Below, in pieces: positions 34,897 to 46,652 of a stretch of 64,000 nucleotides of DNA. The stretch's first letter is position 1. The number at the start of each line of letters is the position of its first letter. Origin of the DNA: Phialophora verrucosa (taxonomy: Eukaryota > Ascomycota > Eurotiomycetes > Chaetothyriales > Herpotrichiellaceae); the NCBI GenBank assembly GCA_002099365.1, contig MSED01000008.1, positions 186,001 through 250,000 of the forward strand. The letters are read 5' to 3'. Below the pieces are notes generated by a model. That model had not been told where the DNA came from. It saw only the letters and a program-made list of their open reading frames with translations, and made no database searches. The translations under genes and the position numbers were made by a program.

Positions 34897-37881
34897 CGCT
34901 CTGGCAAGCTCGTTGGAGTGATAAGAATGGTGTGGTAATGGATGTGTGTAGAGGTGAGTTCCGAATTGACTTGTTGAGTTCTAGAAGAACCAAGAACGTT
35001 TGCAATGGCCAGAGGGATTTGAAGGTGAGTGATGGACAGCCTTATACGCCAGGGTTCTGAATCCGTCTGACTGCTATATGGAGTCACCCCAATGTCTGAG
35101 CCGGTGTTCTGGATTTGTACCCAGCTGCCAGAACCGCGCGAAGCCCGTCTCAGGTCGGTGCAGTGCGCTACCTGTGGCTTTCCGACGCAATGCACAATCG
35201 TACGATACTAGGCGTGCTTTATCTCGGCGGCGATACCTTTGATGGCAAAGACAATTGATGAAAGGACTCCGTTGTTCGTGGTGAGACTATGTTGTAGTCG
35301 TCTTTATTGATTGTTGCAGTAACCCGTCCGATGGGACGGAAGGGGTTTGGGAAGGCTTGCGATGTTGAAAGAATCTGTGTCGGTATGCTGCAGCAAAGTT
35401 GGGGTCTGATACTTGCGGTGAGTAGGTGGATGGCGTTGCTGGACCGACTTGGATGACGCCAGCTGTTGGTACCTTTGTCTCAACTACCCGCAAGAGGATG
35501 GCGAGCTGCAATCTCAACACTGAGACTCAGATTACAAGCCAGGTGAGAATCTTTGTTGACATGAGAAGAGAACCAAGAGAAAGAAGGCTCTGACAAGAGA
35601 ACATATCAAGGTGTAGCAAGAGTCTCGGCCTTGGTGATGCGGTTGCGACTGTTCGTCGCTTGCAGCTGGAGTTGCCGCATCCGGAAACATGACCAACATG
35701 CGGCTTTATGAGGATGATTCCTTTTGTTTTCAGTTCGACGAAAGCAAATCGAGCAGAAATGGTCACTCTGCAGGCTTCTTCTTCCACGCAACCAGGTTCC
35801 GGGGAAATGAGAGCTGATAAGTGTTGCTGCCAGGCATTCGGCTTCTCAGATAGTCCTGCTATGAACTCTCACTGGGCCTGTCTCTCTAGCCCTTTCCTCG
35901 GTACGTCCCGCTGGGTCGGTAGGTACATCTAGCAACCATGTCGAGCATGAAACTGACTGTAGAATGATCCAATCCGACAAGCAGCTCTCACTGAGCCTTT
36001 TGGGAGACAGAACAAGTCATCAAGAACCCAGTATCTATCTCTGCATAGGGTTCATATGGAGGGGCTGGGGCTCGCTCCGCAATTCCTAACGGCGTGCTCG
36101 GGCCACCAGTCACATTCCACATACTTTGCAACAGCCGCTTGCGGTTGCAACCAGGCTTGCATCCATATGCTCTGCAGTGCTGCGAACATTCAATTCAGGG
36201 CGGGCCCTGATTGTGACTGGCGGTGATTTGCCGAAGGTTCGTCTGCAGTGATTGGCTACCGACGGGTTCTTTGTACGACGAACGACTCATATGACAGGCG
36301 GCAACAAACATGATCGTCATGGAACTGGCTGCTGCATTCCATAATCTCCGATACGCCGCAGATGAACTTCACCTCGGACTCCTCATGAACCGCTTCTGGT
36401 TCCACCGCCACTGCCGATGCTGTGCTGCTGGCCCCCAAAAACGATTAGAATATGGTAACTCTGCCACTTCTCCGCAGCTCCTACCAGTACTAGCCGTGTT
36501 CTTGCACCTTTCACTTTCCTTAGAACTTCGGAATCGGATCCAATGGACTTGATGGCGCGACGTCTTGAAGGAAGCGGGACCCTCGCGGCCCGCTACCGCT
36601 TACCCCTGCTTCGAAGATCGGTCAGAGCGCAAGCTCTTGAAAGTTTGTCAACTTTCCAGCGCTTTCTCTGCTCTGTCAGATGTGAAGGGCAGTCCCTGTT
36701 GTTGCGCTGGAGTTTCATGCCACTTCTTCGATCACTTTTCAAGGCGAGCCGTGATCTGTGATCTGTGATCTCGACTCGCTGGACTTTGATGCGAATCAAG
36801 ATAACGCCACATGATAGTTGCAGTGTGACATCCTCTGCTTGAAGGAACCTGAGCGGCGTTCTATTGCTCTCTATGCCTCCTTTCGTTTGTCAATTACCCC
36901 ACAAACGGAGGCGTGGACACGAAGTCGATAGTCTTGGTCAATGCCCTTGATACGAGTTATTTGTAAGTGACTTTGGCCGAACCCGGGTCCCGCTTTACCA
37001 GTCGCTGGGGCGTGCATCCGGGGTCACCGCTAGCTGAGCCGTAACATGGTTCGCATCCGCAGAAAACTCTGGTTCCCACTGCTTGCGATTGACTTTGCAC
37101 ATGCACTTCCTGATCCGGCCTCTTGCCATGTCAGTAAGCCTGTCTGGGGCAACAACAATGTAGATCTCTCCTCGTACTTTTGGTACCCCATTCCATTGGC
37201 CTGCCACGGCATCAGGAGAGCTTCGCCCGCTACTCCGCAGAACTCAGCTCTAACTTTACCGCTGCAATCCACATATGCAGATAAGACCTCCAGCAATATC
37301 CCCTTTCGAATTGTCGGTGCTAGAAGGCAAGGAAAACTTGAAAACCTCTGCCCCTTGCGCTGTTCTCGCCCAACCGGCGAGCCCGCTTCAGGACGCCCCT
37401 CCTACCAATTTCGCCGAGTCGAGCTGAGGGGTCGATCTTGGATACTACCCTGTCTGCTGGCATTGATATCTCGGAACGCAGTATGAATGGATCGACGCCA
37501 CAATGGCCACGCCACTGTCCACGAGCCGATAAGGACTACAGCAAGTGGTATCTGAACACCCCTTGCAGTGCATCTCCCATATGTCGCATGATATGCGGTG
37601 AATCGCAGTGAGACGATTGGTAGAGTGTTCCCTCTGCGGAATGCGACGTCAAATGGGGCTCCCTTTGCGAGCCGTCGATCAGACAACCCGAAAGAAGCAG
37701 ACGTGGCGCGGTCAGGAGGCGTACAATGTACCCAGCAGCTAGAACTCGGAGGAGGACTGCGGGGGGTGTGACATCCATTCTTGCCACTATCTAAATCGTT
37801 CACGAGTCCGCTGTCTCGGTCAGGCGCAACCTCAGGCAAAGCTACCCGTCAGCAGCGCAGGCGTATCAAAGTCCCCCATTC
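34897..37881. other. 3-kb intergenic region upstream of the HMG-box gene
   Basis: No gene is supported. The length suits a developmental regulator with an extended promoter and long 5' leader. The part nearest the HMG gene is pyrimidine-rich on that gene's strand. A threefold GTGATCT direct repeat lies at 36751-36771. The right end contains the promoter of the HET-domain gene. Confidence 0.5.
36751..36771. repeat. Threefold GTGATCT tandem repeat
   Basis: The 7-bp word GTGATCT occurs three times without spacing. It is in intergenic DNA and its function is unknown. Confidence 0.8.
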
Positions 37882-40399
37882 ATGAGTCTCTATTGTTGTC
37901 TGGGAACTGCGATCGAGCTGGAAGATATCGACGCGTTCATCGCGTCGAAGGGAACTTTGCTTGGCAAACCTCGTGAGGTAAGGATCTGCGGCCCGCCTTG
38001 GCAGCTTTGATCAGGCTTCCCATCTCTGAGTGTCACAATCCAGAGTGTGATGGGACAGACTGGAGAGAGAAACGGCTTCCGAAAAGGAAAGATATGCCGG
38101 CTTCTATGCGCCATCTTCGACGGTGCAGGTCCGAGCCTGCAATTGACCTCGCAGCCAAGTGGATGCAGACTCGAAAGGAACCGTGTTTTCAGTTCTCTGT
38201 GCCTTGCAACCAGTCCCAAGTCGTTGACGGGAAGTATGTCGGTGCTCCATACAAATACATTCCTTACACCAAGAACGACCGTGGTAGGGTATGCTTACGC
38301 TGTCTGAAATGGTCGCTCACAAGTGCCGCAAGTCCCCAACTTGTCTCTGAAGCTGGGCTCCAAAATCACAATGTTCGACTGGTTGAGAACTGGGGCTATC
38401 CGATCGAAATGATGGACTCCGATTGTCCTTTGTGCAGATTGTTTGCCTTTCATTCCTTCGACTACCAATGCGTCAATGGTCCCATGCGAGGCCGCTCTTA
38501 CGATCTTCGCGAAGTCAGCGTCAAACTCAAGCATCCTCGAACGGCCAACTGGAATCGCATGATGTCAGCAGCGAAATTCTGGTATCTTGATCCCAATTCG
38601 GCCCCTCGATCTAACTTTCCTCAGCCCGCAGGGGAAGGAGCGTGTATCGGGAGAACCGATCTAACGGTACCAGACGGGTTTGGTGTTCTGTGCCCGGTCC
38701 TCCTCGATCCCGGTAGCGTTGACTATTCTTCGCTACAGGCTTGGCTTTCGGACTGTCAACTTTACCATACTGGGCATTGTGACCTTAAGCCTGCTGAGGT
38801 CCTGCCTTCCTTGCAATTCATTGACTGTTTGGCGTCTCCACCAAAGGTAGTCAGGGCACAGCCTCAGCACCGATACGTCGGACTGAGCTATGTATGGGGT
38901 CGCGGCGGTGTCGGATCTCAATTATCAGGTGATAGACTCGTCTGGAGGCTGCTGCCTCGTACAATCCGGGACGCTATGGTGGTCACGAGGCAGCTCGGAT
39001 TCCGATACTTGTGGGTAGACAGATATTGCATTCCTCAAAACAGAAGGCAAGAGCAGATAGGCAAGATGGATATCAGTAAGTTATCTTACTAGTCACTCTG
39101 ACACTGTACTTGTTGAGGTGGACATCCAGATACCGGGTCAGTCACGGTCTGCGCTAACGGAGAGCTTCAGTCTACGCTGGTGCGGAGCTCGTAGTTGTCG
39201 CAGCTGCTGGTGACAGTATCGACTACGGCTTACCTGGAGTTGGAGAGAGGAAGCGTATACAGCAGCCTTATGCTCGAATCGGCAAGGACTTGTTTGTCTC
39301 CACTCTCGGCGATCTCAACTCCATTCTGCACACCATCCCATGGGCGAAGAGGGCGTGGTGTTTCCAAGAAGCTTTGCTGTCCCGCAGACGCCTAGTCTTC
39401 ACGGACGATAAAGTTTACTTCTTCTGCCGGCAGATGCTGTGTATCGAAACACTGAGTATGCCATTCTACAATCCGCAAGACAGGCCCCATACATCTCGAG
39501 GGCCTTCTTCGACTCACTTCTACGACTGGCTTACCAAGAGCGGTGTCCCTGGAAGGGAACCACAGCAGATCTATGAAATTCTGAGAGAGTACGCAACGAA
39601 GGATATGACTTATGAATCCGATGGTCTCAATGCCATTGTTGGTGTGCTCCGTGCTTTCTCAAAGTCTGCCACCGCCATTGAGTTCAACAGCTATGCCGGT
39701 CTCCCCATGCTGGGTCGCCCAACTCGCAAGGTTTTCCTGTCCGCACTGCTGTGGTCAGCACACATACCAAAGAGGAGAAGAGCTGGCGATTTTCCCAGCT
39801 GGTCCTGGGTCGGCTGGACGGGCAGCTTTCGTTACAATGGAATCTCCAGAAGCGCTGATGACAGCATTCGGCTACATTTAGTCGAGCAGGACGGGAGCAC
39901 ATTGAGCTGGGAAGAATTCGTGAAGTCGAGCAGGTTGAAAGACAATCCACTCCCACTATCACGGTATATCGAGCTCTTTGTGCAGACAACTTTCATGCAA
40001 ATCACCTACCTTGCGACGAGCCTGATCCAGTATGGCGGAGCCTATGTGATCCCCATGCAACGATTCGCCGGCGGGAAGGTGCGATATGCGATAATATCAC
40101 TGTGCTATGGTTATTCTCCTTCTGGCAAGCTGGACGATGAATCACATGCCACAATCGTCAACAACCCGACGAAGTGTATGGTGCTCATTCCGCCGGACAA
40201 TGAGCAGAAGCTGTACGGGATTGGATTACTATTACGCCCCGTTGGAGACGTCTTTGAACGGTTCGGAAGCGTCCAGTTTGACTATAATGGAAATGTGTAT
40301 GACGCGGAAGGGAGCTACGACAGCTTTCTTATGAGCACTGACCCGAAGTCGACGATCGAAGGGCTCGATCTGAACCGGGAATGGATACGACTTGGATGA
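37882..40399 (+). CDS. HET (heterokaryon incompatibility) domain protein
   Basis: Three exons are inferred: 37882-37977, 38031-39075 and 39171-40399, giving 789 aa. The second junction (ATCA^GTAAGT to TTCAG^TC) is clear. The first is less sure. HET blocks appear in order: HRYVGLSYVWG, LPRTIRDAMVVTRQLGFRYLWVDRYCI, the spliced KMDIIYAGAELVVVAAAGD, GLPGVGER, and RAWCFQEALLSRRRLVFT. A later FPSWSWVGWTG is also typical. The N-terminal part has cysteine pairs (CHNPEC, CLRCLK, CPLCRLF) that may bind zinc. HET proteins mediate non-self recognition that can end in cell death. Whether this one does so is not known. A start at the internal Met in KRKDMPASM would be the alternative. Confidence 0.88.
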
Positions 40400-40543
40400 T
40401 ACCATTCATTTGCGTCTGAGAAAGAGCGACGGATATCCTAGTGACTGAATTGGAGCCGTACATCACCCAAGCCCCCGGGCTACTTTGCTGCGCATCTACA
40501 CCAAAACGTGCAAAGTACTGTACCTGGTTGGCTTGTCGCTCCC

Positions 40544-42262
40544 TTAATTTCCGATCACGGGAAGAAGGAGGTACGATGCCGTCTTTCCACCGGTGAAAAT
40601 AGTGGTCTTCCCAGAAAAGATCTCTTTGGCCCTGTCAGCGGGATGGGTATGCAAAAATGGGCCCGAACCACGAGCGACCCACGCTTCATTCGGAACAGTT
40701 GGAGGCTGAGGTCGCTCGAAGTCTTTACCACTGATCTGCAAGGCCAAGCGATATCCCTTCGGAAGCAGAATGTTGGTCGGCCATATCTCCACGTCGAGCT
40801 CATACACAGCTCCTGGCTCAAGCGGCAACAACTCATCGTGACTATGGTAAGGCCTGTAGGGCAAACTCTTGGCCACGTCAAGCTTCCGATGCGATGCCCG
40901 CAGCCAGCCCTGGGCCAGCGGAGTGTGAGGGTCGACAGTGCCCTGGAATTCTACCTCGCGGGCGTCAGGCGAGAAGGCTTGAAAAGTCACGAACAGATCC
41001 ATGTCTTTAGTAGACGAAGCTGCAAAGATCTTGGCCGCCAGGGGACCCGTTATCTCGGTGTCGTGCTCGACCGGTGCGGAATAGAATGTCAGATTGTCCT
41101 GCATGGCCATATATGTGGCGGCTGAAGGTTTAGAAGGTGTCGTCCAGGTCAAGCCGTGCGACGAAGAGTCTTTCGCTTCAAGGTATATCTTTGTCCAGCT
41201 GGTCCGTGGCAGTGGCCAAGCCGATTCTTTTCGGACTTCGAACTCCCGACTAAATGGCCTTCGCAAGTTGAGAAGCACGGGACTCTCCTTGTCCCACCCA
41301 TTGTCGGCCCCCTTCAGGAAGTGGTCCAGGAATCTCTTCTGCATCGCCATCGGCCCGTCCAGGTAGAACCACTCCTCGTGCCTCCCCGGGTGACATTCGA
41401 GCCACTTCTGCTTAGAAGCTGCTTGGGTGAAGGCTTCGAAGTTCCCTCGTGGATGGAGGCCAAACCCAGCCCAACTCGCCGCACTCAAGAACGGGACAGT
41501 CACTTTGTTCCAGTCAACGGAACGCGATCGGTACCACTCGTCGTCCAGAGGTCGGATGAGGATGTCGTGGACAACATCGCTCCGATTCTTCCTCAACTCT
41601 TCGTCAGACAGGAAAGCCGACACCGGGCCGCTGGCCGGCTCGTTCAGCCAGGGGTCAAGGACAGCGTTTGGGTTTCCGTGCTGGATTGAGGCTACCTGTT
41701 TCGGGTACCACGCCTGCAGGAACCCGTTGGACTGTATGCCGCCGTGGCGTGCGATGTCGCGGTACATGTCCGCCGCCCCTTCCCAGGGGATCATCGCCGC
41801 GAGATGTGGAGGCTGCAACGACGCTACCAGCCACTGCGTTATGGCATAGTATGAGATTCCATTCAATCCGACCTTGCCGGTGCTCCACGGCTGTGTGCCA
41901 GCCCACTCAATCGCCTGGTAGTAGTCTCTGGTTTCCCGCGGCGAGAACACATCCAGGAATCCAGGCGACCGGCCGGCACCTCTGGAGTCGACGCGAATGC
42001 ACACGTAGCCCCACGGCACCCAGATCTCCGGGTCGACTGTCTCCCAATTCATATACTCCCGCGACGAGCCTGGCAGGATGTTCGGATAAGTTGAGATCAG
42101 CCACTCCCACTGCGCCTTGTATCCCACGCGGTAGGGGACTCCCTTGCCGTAGGGACCCATCGTCATGATGACAGGGTAAGGACCGCCCTCTGGCCGAAAC
42201 ACATCTGCACGCAGGATGACGCCGTCATCCATGGGGATTCCGACATCTCGTTCGATGATCAT
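40544..42262 (-). CDS. CocE/NonD-type alpha/beta hydrolase (peptidase S15 family)
   Basis: An intronless frame of 572 aa. The N-terminal alpha/beta-hydrolase domain has DGVILRADVFRPEG, the block RVDSRGAGRSPG, and the nucleophile elbow GLNGISYYA with Ser137. The C-terminal beta-sandwich (about 340-570) matches the X-Pro dipeptidyl-peptidase C-terminal domain, with LEPGAVYELDVEIWPTNILL and GYRLALQISGKDF. Relatives hydrolyse esters or amides, such as cocaine esterase and glutaryl-7-ACA acylase. The fungal substrate is unknown. No signal peptide is present, so it is probably cytosolic. Its 3' end comes within 145 bp of the HET gene's end (convergent). Confidence 0.9.
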   Translation of the reverse strand: MIIERDVGIPMDDGVILRADVFRPEGGPYPVIMTMGPYGKGVPYRVGYKAQWEWLISTYPNILPGSSREYMNWETVDPEIWVPWGYVCIRVDSRGAGRSPGFLDVFSPRETRDYYQAIEWAGTQPWSTGKVGLNGISYYAITQWLVASLQPPHLAAMIPWEGAADMYRDIARHGGIQSNGFLQAWYPKQVASIQHGNPNAVLDPWLNEPASGPVSAFLSDEELRKNRSDVVHDILIRPLDDEWYRSRSVDWNKVTVPFLSAASWAGFGLHPRGNFEAFTQAASKQKWLECHPGRHEEWFYLDGPMAMQKRFLDHFLKGADNGWDKESPVLLNLRRPFSREFEVRKESAWPLPRTSWTKIYLEAKDSSSHGLTWTTPSKPSAATYMAMQDNLTFYSAPVEHDTEITGPLAAKIFAASSTKDMDLFVTFQAFSPDAREVEFQGTVDPHTPLAQGWLRASHRKLDVAKSLPYRPYHSHDELLPLEPGAVYELDVEIWPTNILLPKGYRLALQISGKDFERPQPPTVPNEAWVARGSGPFLHTHPADRAKEIFSGKTTIFTGGKTASYLLLPVIGN

Positions 42263-43261
42263 CTCGGGTGTTGTGCGTGCTTGCGTGCAAGGAAGGATGG
42301 AAGCTGCCTGTTATACGACGGTTTCAGGCTCCCCCAAAAGCTAGACCACACGGCTGCTTTATATATATCCTCTTGGAAGGCACGCTGGTGATGGTTGGAG
42401 ATGGTGAGGGTATGAACATTCCACAAACCTCGGCACAACCCATGCTTCAATTCAGAGTGAGGAGCTTCATCGCGCGAAGCAACTCGTCCTGTACGAAAGC
42501 GTGCATTCCCCGTGGGCGAGAGGAAAAAAGAAGGTCCACCCATTTCTGTCCACCGCGCGTGAACGGAGGAATCGCGAACACCACCCCGGCCGGAATGTAT
42601 TGCACAATGAACGATGGCCGCGCCGACTGGGGATCAGCGCGGTGTGGATGCTCTAGTTCGTTCTGAAGCTCGAACTGCCCAGCCGGTGCGTATGCTTCTT
42701 GCGGAGTAGTGAGGTGCAGTTGCTACAGTAATCCGTACGAGATTTCCTCTGGACTGCATATGGTAACTCCGTACAAAGATGTACGATCGTACCGAGCCTC
42801 GTATCCCGGCGAACAACGCCCCAGACTGACTGCACACTCGGTGCGTAGTACTCAGCATTCGTATCCGACATTGACAAGACAAAGACACGACAAAAGATCA
42901 AATTTCGGATCCGATCATAGGAGATCTACCTTTTCCCTTTTGCGGCCTGGTCAACCTCGTCGAGCTCTGCCCACTATATCCTGTAACGAGAGCGAGGGTT
43001 CCTCATCCGTCGATCCATCCGTCCGTCCGGCCAGTACGAGTACGCGTGCCACCTTTCAAGAAGCAGGTACGGTAGAAAATGCGCATAGGGAGGGGTGTCG
43101 GACCCTCAACTCGTCTTGTCGTTTGGAATACCTACCTATCTACCTACCACTCTGTGTCTAACCATCGTCTCGGCTTGAGTCCCCAGCCATTCAAGCCATT
43201 CGCCCCTCCCGATGTGTCAATCGTTTCCCCGGTCTCGCAACCAACGAGTTCGCACCTCAAG
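42263..43261. other. Intergenic region upstream of the CocE-type hydrolase
   Basis: About 1 kb. It includes GTAC-rich words near 42773-42810 and short imperfect tetranucleotide tracts (GTCC near 43018-43026, CTAC/CTAT near 43131-43149). No gene was recognised. Confidence 0.55.
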
Positions 43262-45613
43262 CTAGGCGTTTCGAATCTCCACCGCCTGCACGCCTAGCGC
43301 CAACTTCTTGGCATCTGCCTCCAAGGTGGGCGCATCGAGGGTCGACTCTTCAATGCCGGACTCCGATGCCGTGCCACTGACTGCTATGGCTTGGAGTTGG
43401 TGATTGCGCTTCTTGCGCAACTTCTCCCGATGGGCCAGGAGTGCGATGGTGGTGAAGACGATGACGTTGAAGCCCGCCACCACGGCTGCGGCGCGGTTTC
43501 CGGGCGTCACTAACAATGAACGGTCAGTACGTCGGCGCTGGCAAGGCTGGAACAGAGAGACTAACCGTAGGGTTGGTGGACTTGCTGGAACCAGACCAGT
43601 GGGATCCAGGCCGAGAATGTATCTTTGCGCAGGAAGTGAATTTGTCAGCGTTACGATTCGTTGTATGTTGGGGTGGTGTGGGAGAGCGAAGCGGAGAAGA
43701 TACTCACATTGAAGAGTGTTCATTGACGCTGCAGTGAACGCCCTCTGCTCCGCGTTATTAGAGATCAACTCGGTCATCCACCTGTCATGGCGGAAGTAGC
43801 AACGTTAGCCGTCGTGTCTCGTGTCTCGTGGCGAAGGTGGAGAATAATGAAAGGACTTACGCCATGGTCAACGGGACACAACTCCCTCCAATCGAAGACA
43901 CAATGTACAGGGGTGCGCGTTGGGAGAAGGGGCCCATGACGGGAGTGACGACCAGGAGGACGAATATGATGATCGCCACCAGATTGTTGAAGATGATGAT
44001 CGGCCACCGGCGGCCACACAAAGGCCCATCGGAGATCCAAACAGCGATGAGCGAGTATGCTGCCGTGAATGCATTTCCAATGGTCGGGTACTCATTCTAG
44101 AGCATCACACGTGGATTCAGAACGGAGATCGTTTGCGCCAAAGGACCAGGGTATACAGGGGTACATACAATCTGGGCAACAGTATAGACTGCGGGTTGGC
44201 CCTTTTTGTTGTGTGCTTTGAGCCAGAACACAAATGATGTGAATGGTTGGCTCCCGAAAGGTTGCATCGCTGTAGAGGTTGACAATGTCAATCACGTATG
44301 TGCGTAGGCCCGAGGGAAAAACTTACTGAAGATCAGGGTGAAAAGAAGGGTTTTCCAACTGGTCAAGTAGCCGAGAATGACCTTGGCAGTGTATGGCTTC
44401 CCCTCGGGGATTCGCCCTGCTCTCGCCATTCTCTCCCTGGCGATATCGATATCCTGTACGACGAACAAGGTGATTAATCACTCCAGTCTGTTGGTTCAGA
44501 GACGGTTGATACTTACACGCTCAGTGAACAGCCAGTTCGGCTTCGCGGTGCCAGGGGTGTCAGGCAAGAAGAAGTAGGCGAGCGCTGCGATCGGGAATGA
44601 AATAATACCGTTGATGACTATATCGTTGGATATAAGCAAGTAGCGGAGGGAAGAACGGAGCAGAACCAAAGGCACTTACTGAAGAGCCACCTCCACCCAG
44701 GAAGTCCAGCATGACCATTGAGTCCGTTGTAGATGGCGGCCTGTAAGAAGCCACTGAAGATTGGCGCGATGGACACTGCGGATTGTAAAATGCCGTTACG
44801 TTTTCCAAGTTCACCTTTAGTCACAATAAGTGGTCAGCAACATTTCAAAGCACAATGGTCTTTGACAATCAGCAAAACAAACTCACGTTTAGTGTACCAG
44901 CTGCCGAGAATGTAATAGAGGGCCGGCCAGTAGCCTGCCTCGAAGAGACCGACAACAAACCGCAAACCAAGCATTGCACTGTAGGACTTCGCGCCTGCGA
45001 GGGCAAAGGTGAAGACTGTCCATCCAATTTCAAGGAACGGGATCCAGACTTCAGGACGTCAATAATGTTGGAGCTCCATGATGCGATCAATCAAGTACTT
45101 ACTATGAGCCCGGACTCGGGTCAAGATGAAGTTTGATGGCTGTATTGACTAGTGTAAGCATCGCATTTGCAGCTTGCACGGGCGAAGATGGGTACCCATT
45201 GTCCGACGATGTAGCCTACTGTCCACGAAACGACGATGTAGTTGTACTGATTTTGATATAAATTCAAGTCTTCCTTCATGCCCGACACAAATGCGTTGGT
45301 AATATTCGAGGTATCGATCTGTGGACCGGACATCAGCCATCAACTTGGGAAAGTGTTTAGTGGCGCCCCTGACCCATTTAATCAACATTCCCAGCGTTCC
45401 GAACGTCAGAAGGGTGAAGTCCAACTGCAGATGGGAAAGTCTGGTTAGCATGAGGCGAATCCGATAGCAGGACTTCTCGGGACCAACCTTCAGAAGGAAA
45501 CGTCTTTCTTCTTTTGATACATCAGCCGAATCCCACAGCCACCCTTTCCAGCTCCGGGACGGCGTGGATGAGACCACGGAGGGCGCCTTTTCGGAGGGTG
45601 CTTTTTCTGCCAT
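43262..45613 (-). CDS. MFS transporter, anion:cation symporter family (Liz1/Fen2/Dal5-like), 13 exons
   Basis: Exons in transcript order: 45613-45488, 45424-45374, 45318-45196, 45139-45103, 45048-44887, 44814-44680, 44617-44517, 44453-44327, 44269-44169, 44096-43861, 43781-43708, 43622-43566 and 43509-43262. They give 525 aa, every junction GT-AG and in frame. Family features: FTLLTFGTLGMLIKWIDTSN in helix 1, GLRFVVGLFEAGYWPALYYI, SWYTKRELGKRNG, WRWLFIINGIISFP, a FFLPDTPGTAKP linker, and the C-terminal TFSAWIPLVWFQQVHQP followed by TPGNRAAAV. Relatives import pantothenate, nicotinate, biotin or allantoate with protons. The LGSWYTKRELGKR block is closest to Liz1/Fen2-like carriers, but the substrate is unproven. 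It acts at the plasma membrane. Twelve introns in 2.35 kb is dense compared with its intronless neighbours. Confidence 0.9.
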
Positions 45614-46652
45614 TGTCTAAACGGGAAGAGAAACACAAGTGATAACAGACGGATGAAGCGGACAAAACGAAACATTGCAACGTGGGCATTGAATCAACCA
45701 TATAGACACCTTTACAGAAAAAATGCTGTCCTCTACCACGAAATTACCTTTTGCTCGTCATTAGTGGCGTTATTGATGCTATCTGCACGCCGATGCGAAA
45801 GGCTCGATGTACAGACTCGTGGGCAGCGTATTTTCTCTAGCGTAGCTGCACTTCTGGAGTATAACCGAACTGTCGAGTGTTCTGGACGTGGCGGCTTTGC
45901 CGATATCTGCGAAGCCGCCAAATCAGGACGTCCTGCAGATCCAGGGCCTTGATAAGGAAAGCTTCGACGAGCTCTTAGCCGTCTTGTGGATGGTGTCAAG
46001 AACCGACAAGAATCAATCGAAGACAAAAAGCAGCATATCTCGTGGATTGGCAATTGGGATGGCAAATGACGTGACTGAATCGTCCGGAGGGCCGGAGCCT
46101 TCTAGACTCTCTGCGACTCAAGTTGTCGACTTGGCGTGGGAAGACTGTTGTATACTAAGCCTCACGAGGCAAGCTTAATCGGATGTCGATGTGGCATGAG
46201 TCCTAAAGTGATGCTGTCATGGAACTGTTTGTGTCTCCTCGCTGAGTTGAGTTGAGATGAAGCACGTGCCAAGGATGTTGACTTAAAAGCATTTAGCGCC
46301 ATTGTTTAGCGTGCCAAGACTCTTCGTTCCGAAACGGGGCAGCCGACGCGGAATCCAAGAGCCACCGGAGCCTCTACGAGTTATTTCTCTAACAATCCCT
46401 TTCATAAAGAACCCTCGGAACTGCTTACAAAGGCTGTCCACAGCGCATGTTCGTCTCCTACCCGATACTGAACATCTTTTGCCTTTTATCAAACTCTAAA
46501 TCCATGGCGCAATCCAGCAAGCTGCTGCCATGTGATCCAGCAAATTTCCGCAGCCGAGGGCCATCATTCCGCAGAGCTGCAGTTAGACGAACGAGGAAAC
46601 TTCATCTCAAAGTGTTTTAGGTGGAGCATATCTCTGACATGCAATTTGGAAA
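45614..46652. other. Intergenic region upstream of the 13-exon transporter
   Basis: About 1 kb without a recognised gene. ORFs near 45.7-46.2 kb lack motifs and splice partners. Confidence 0.55.
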
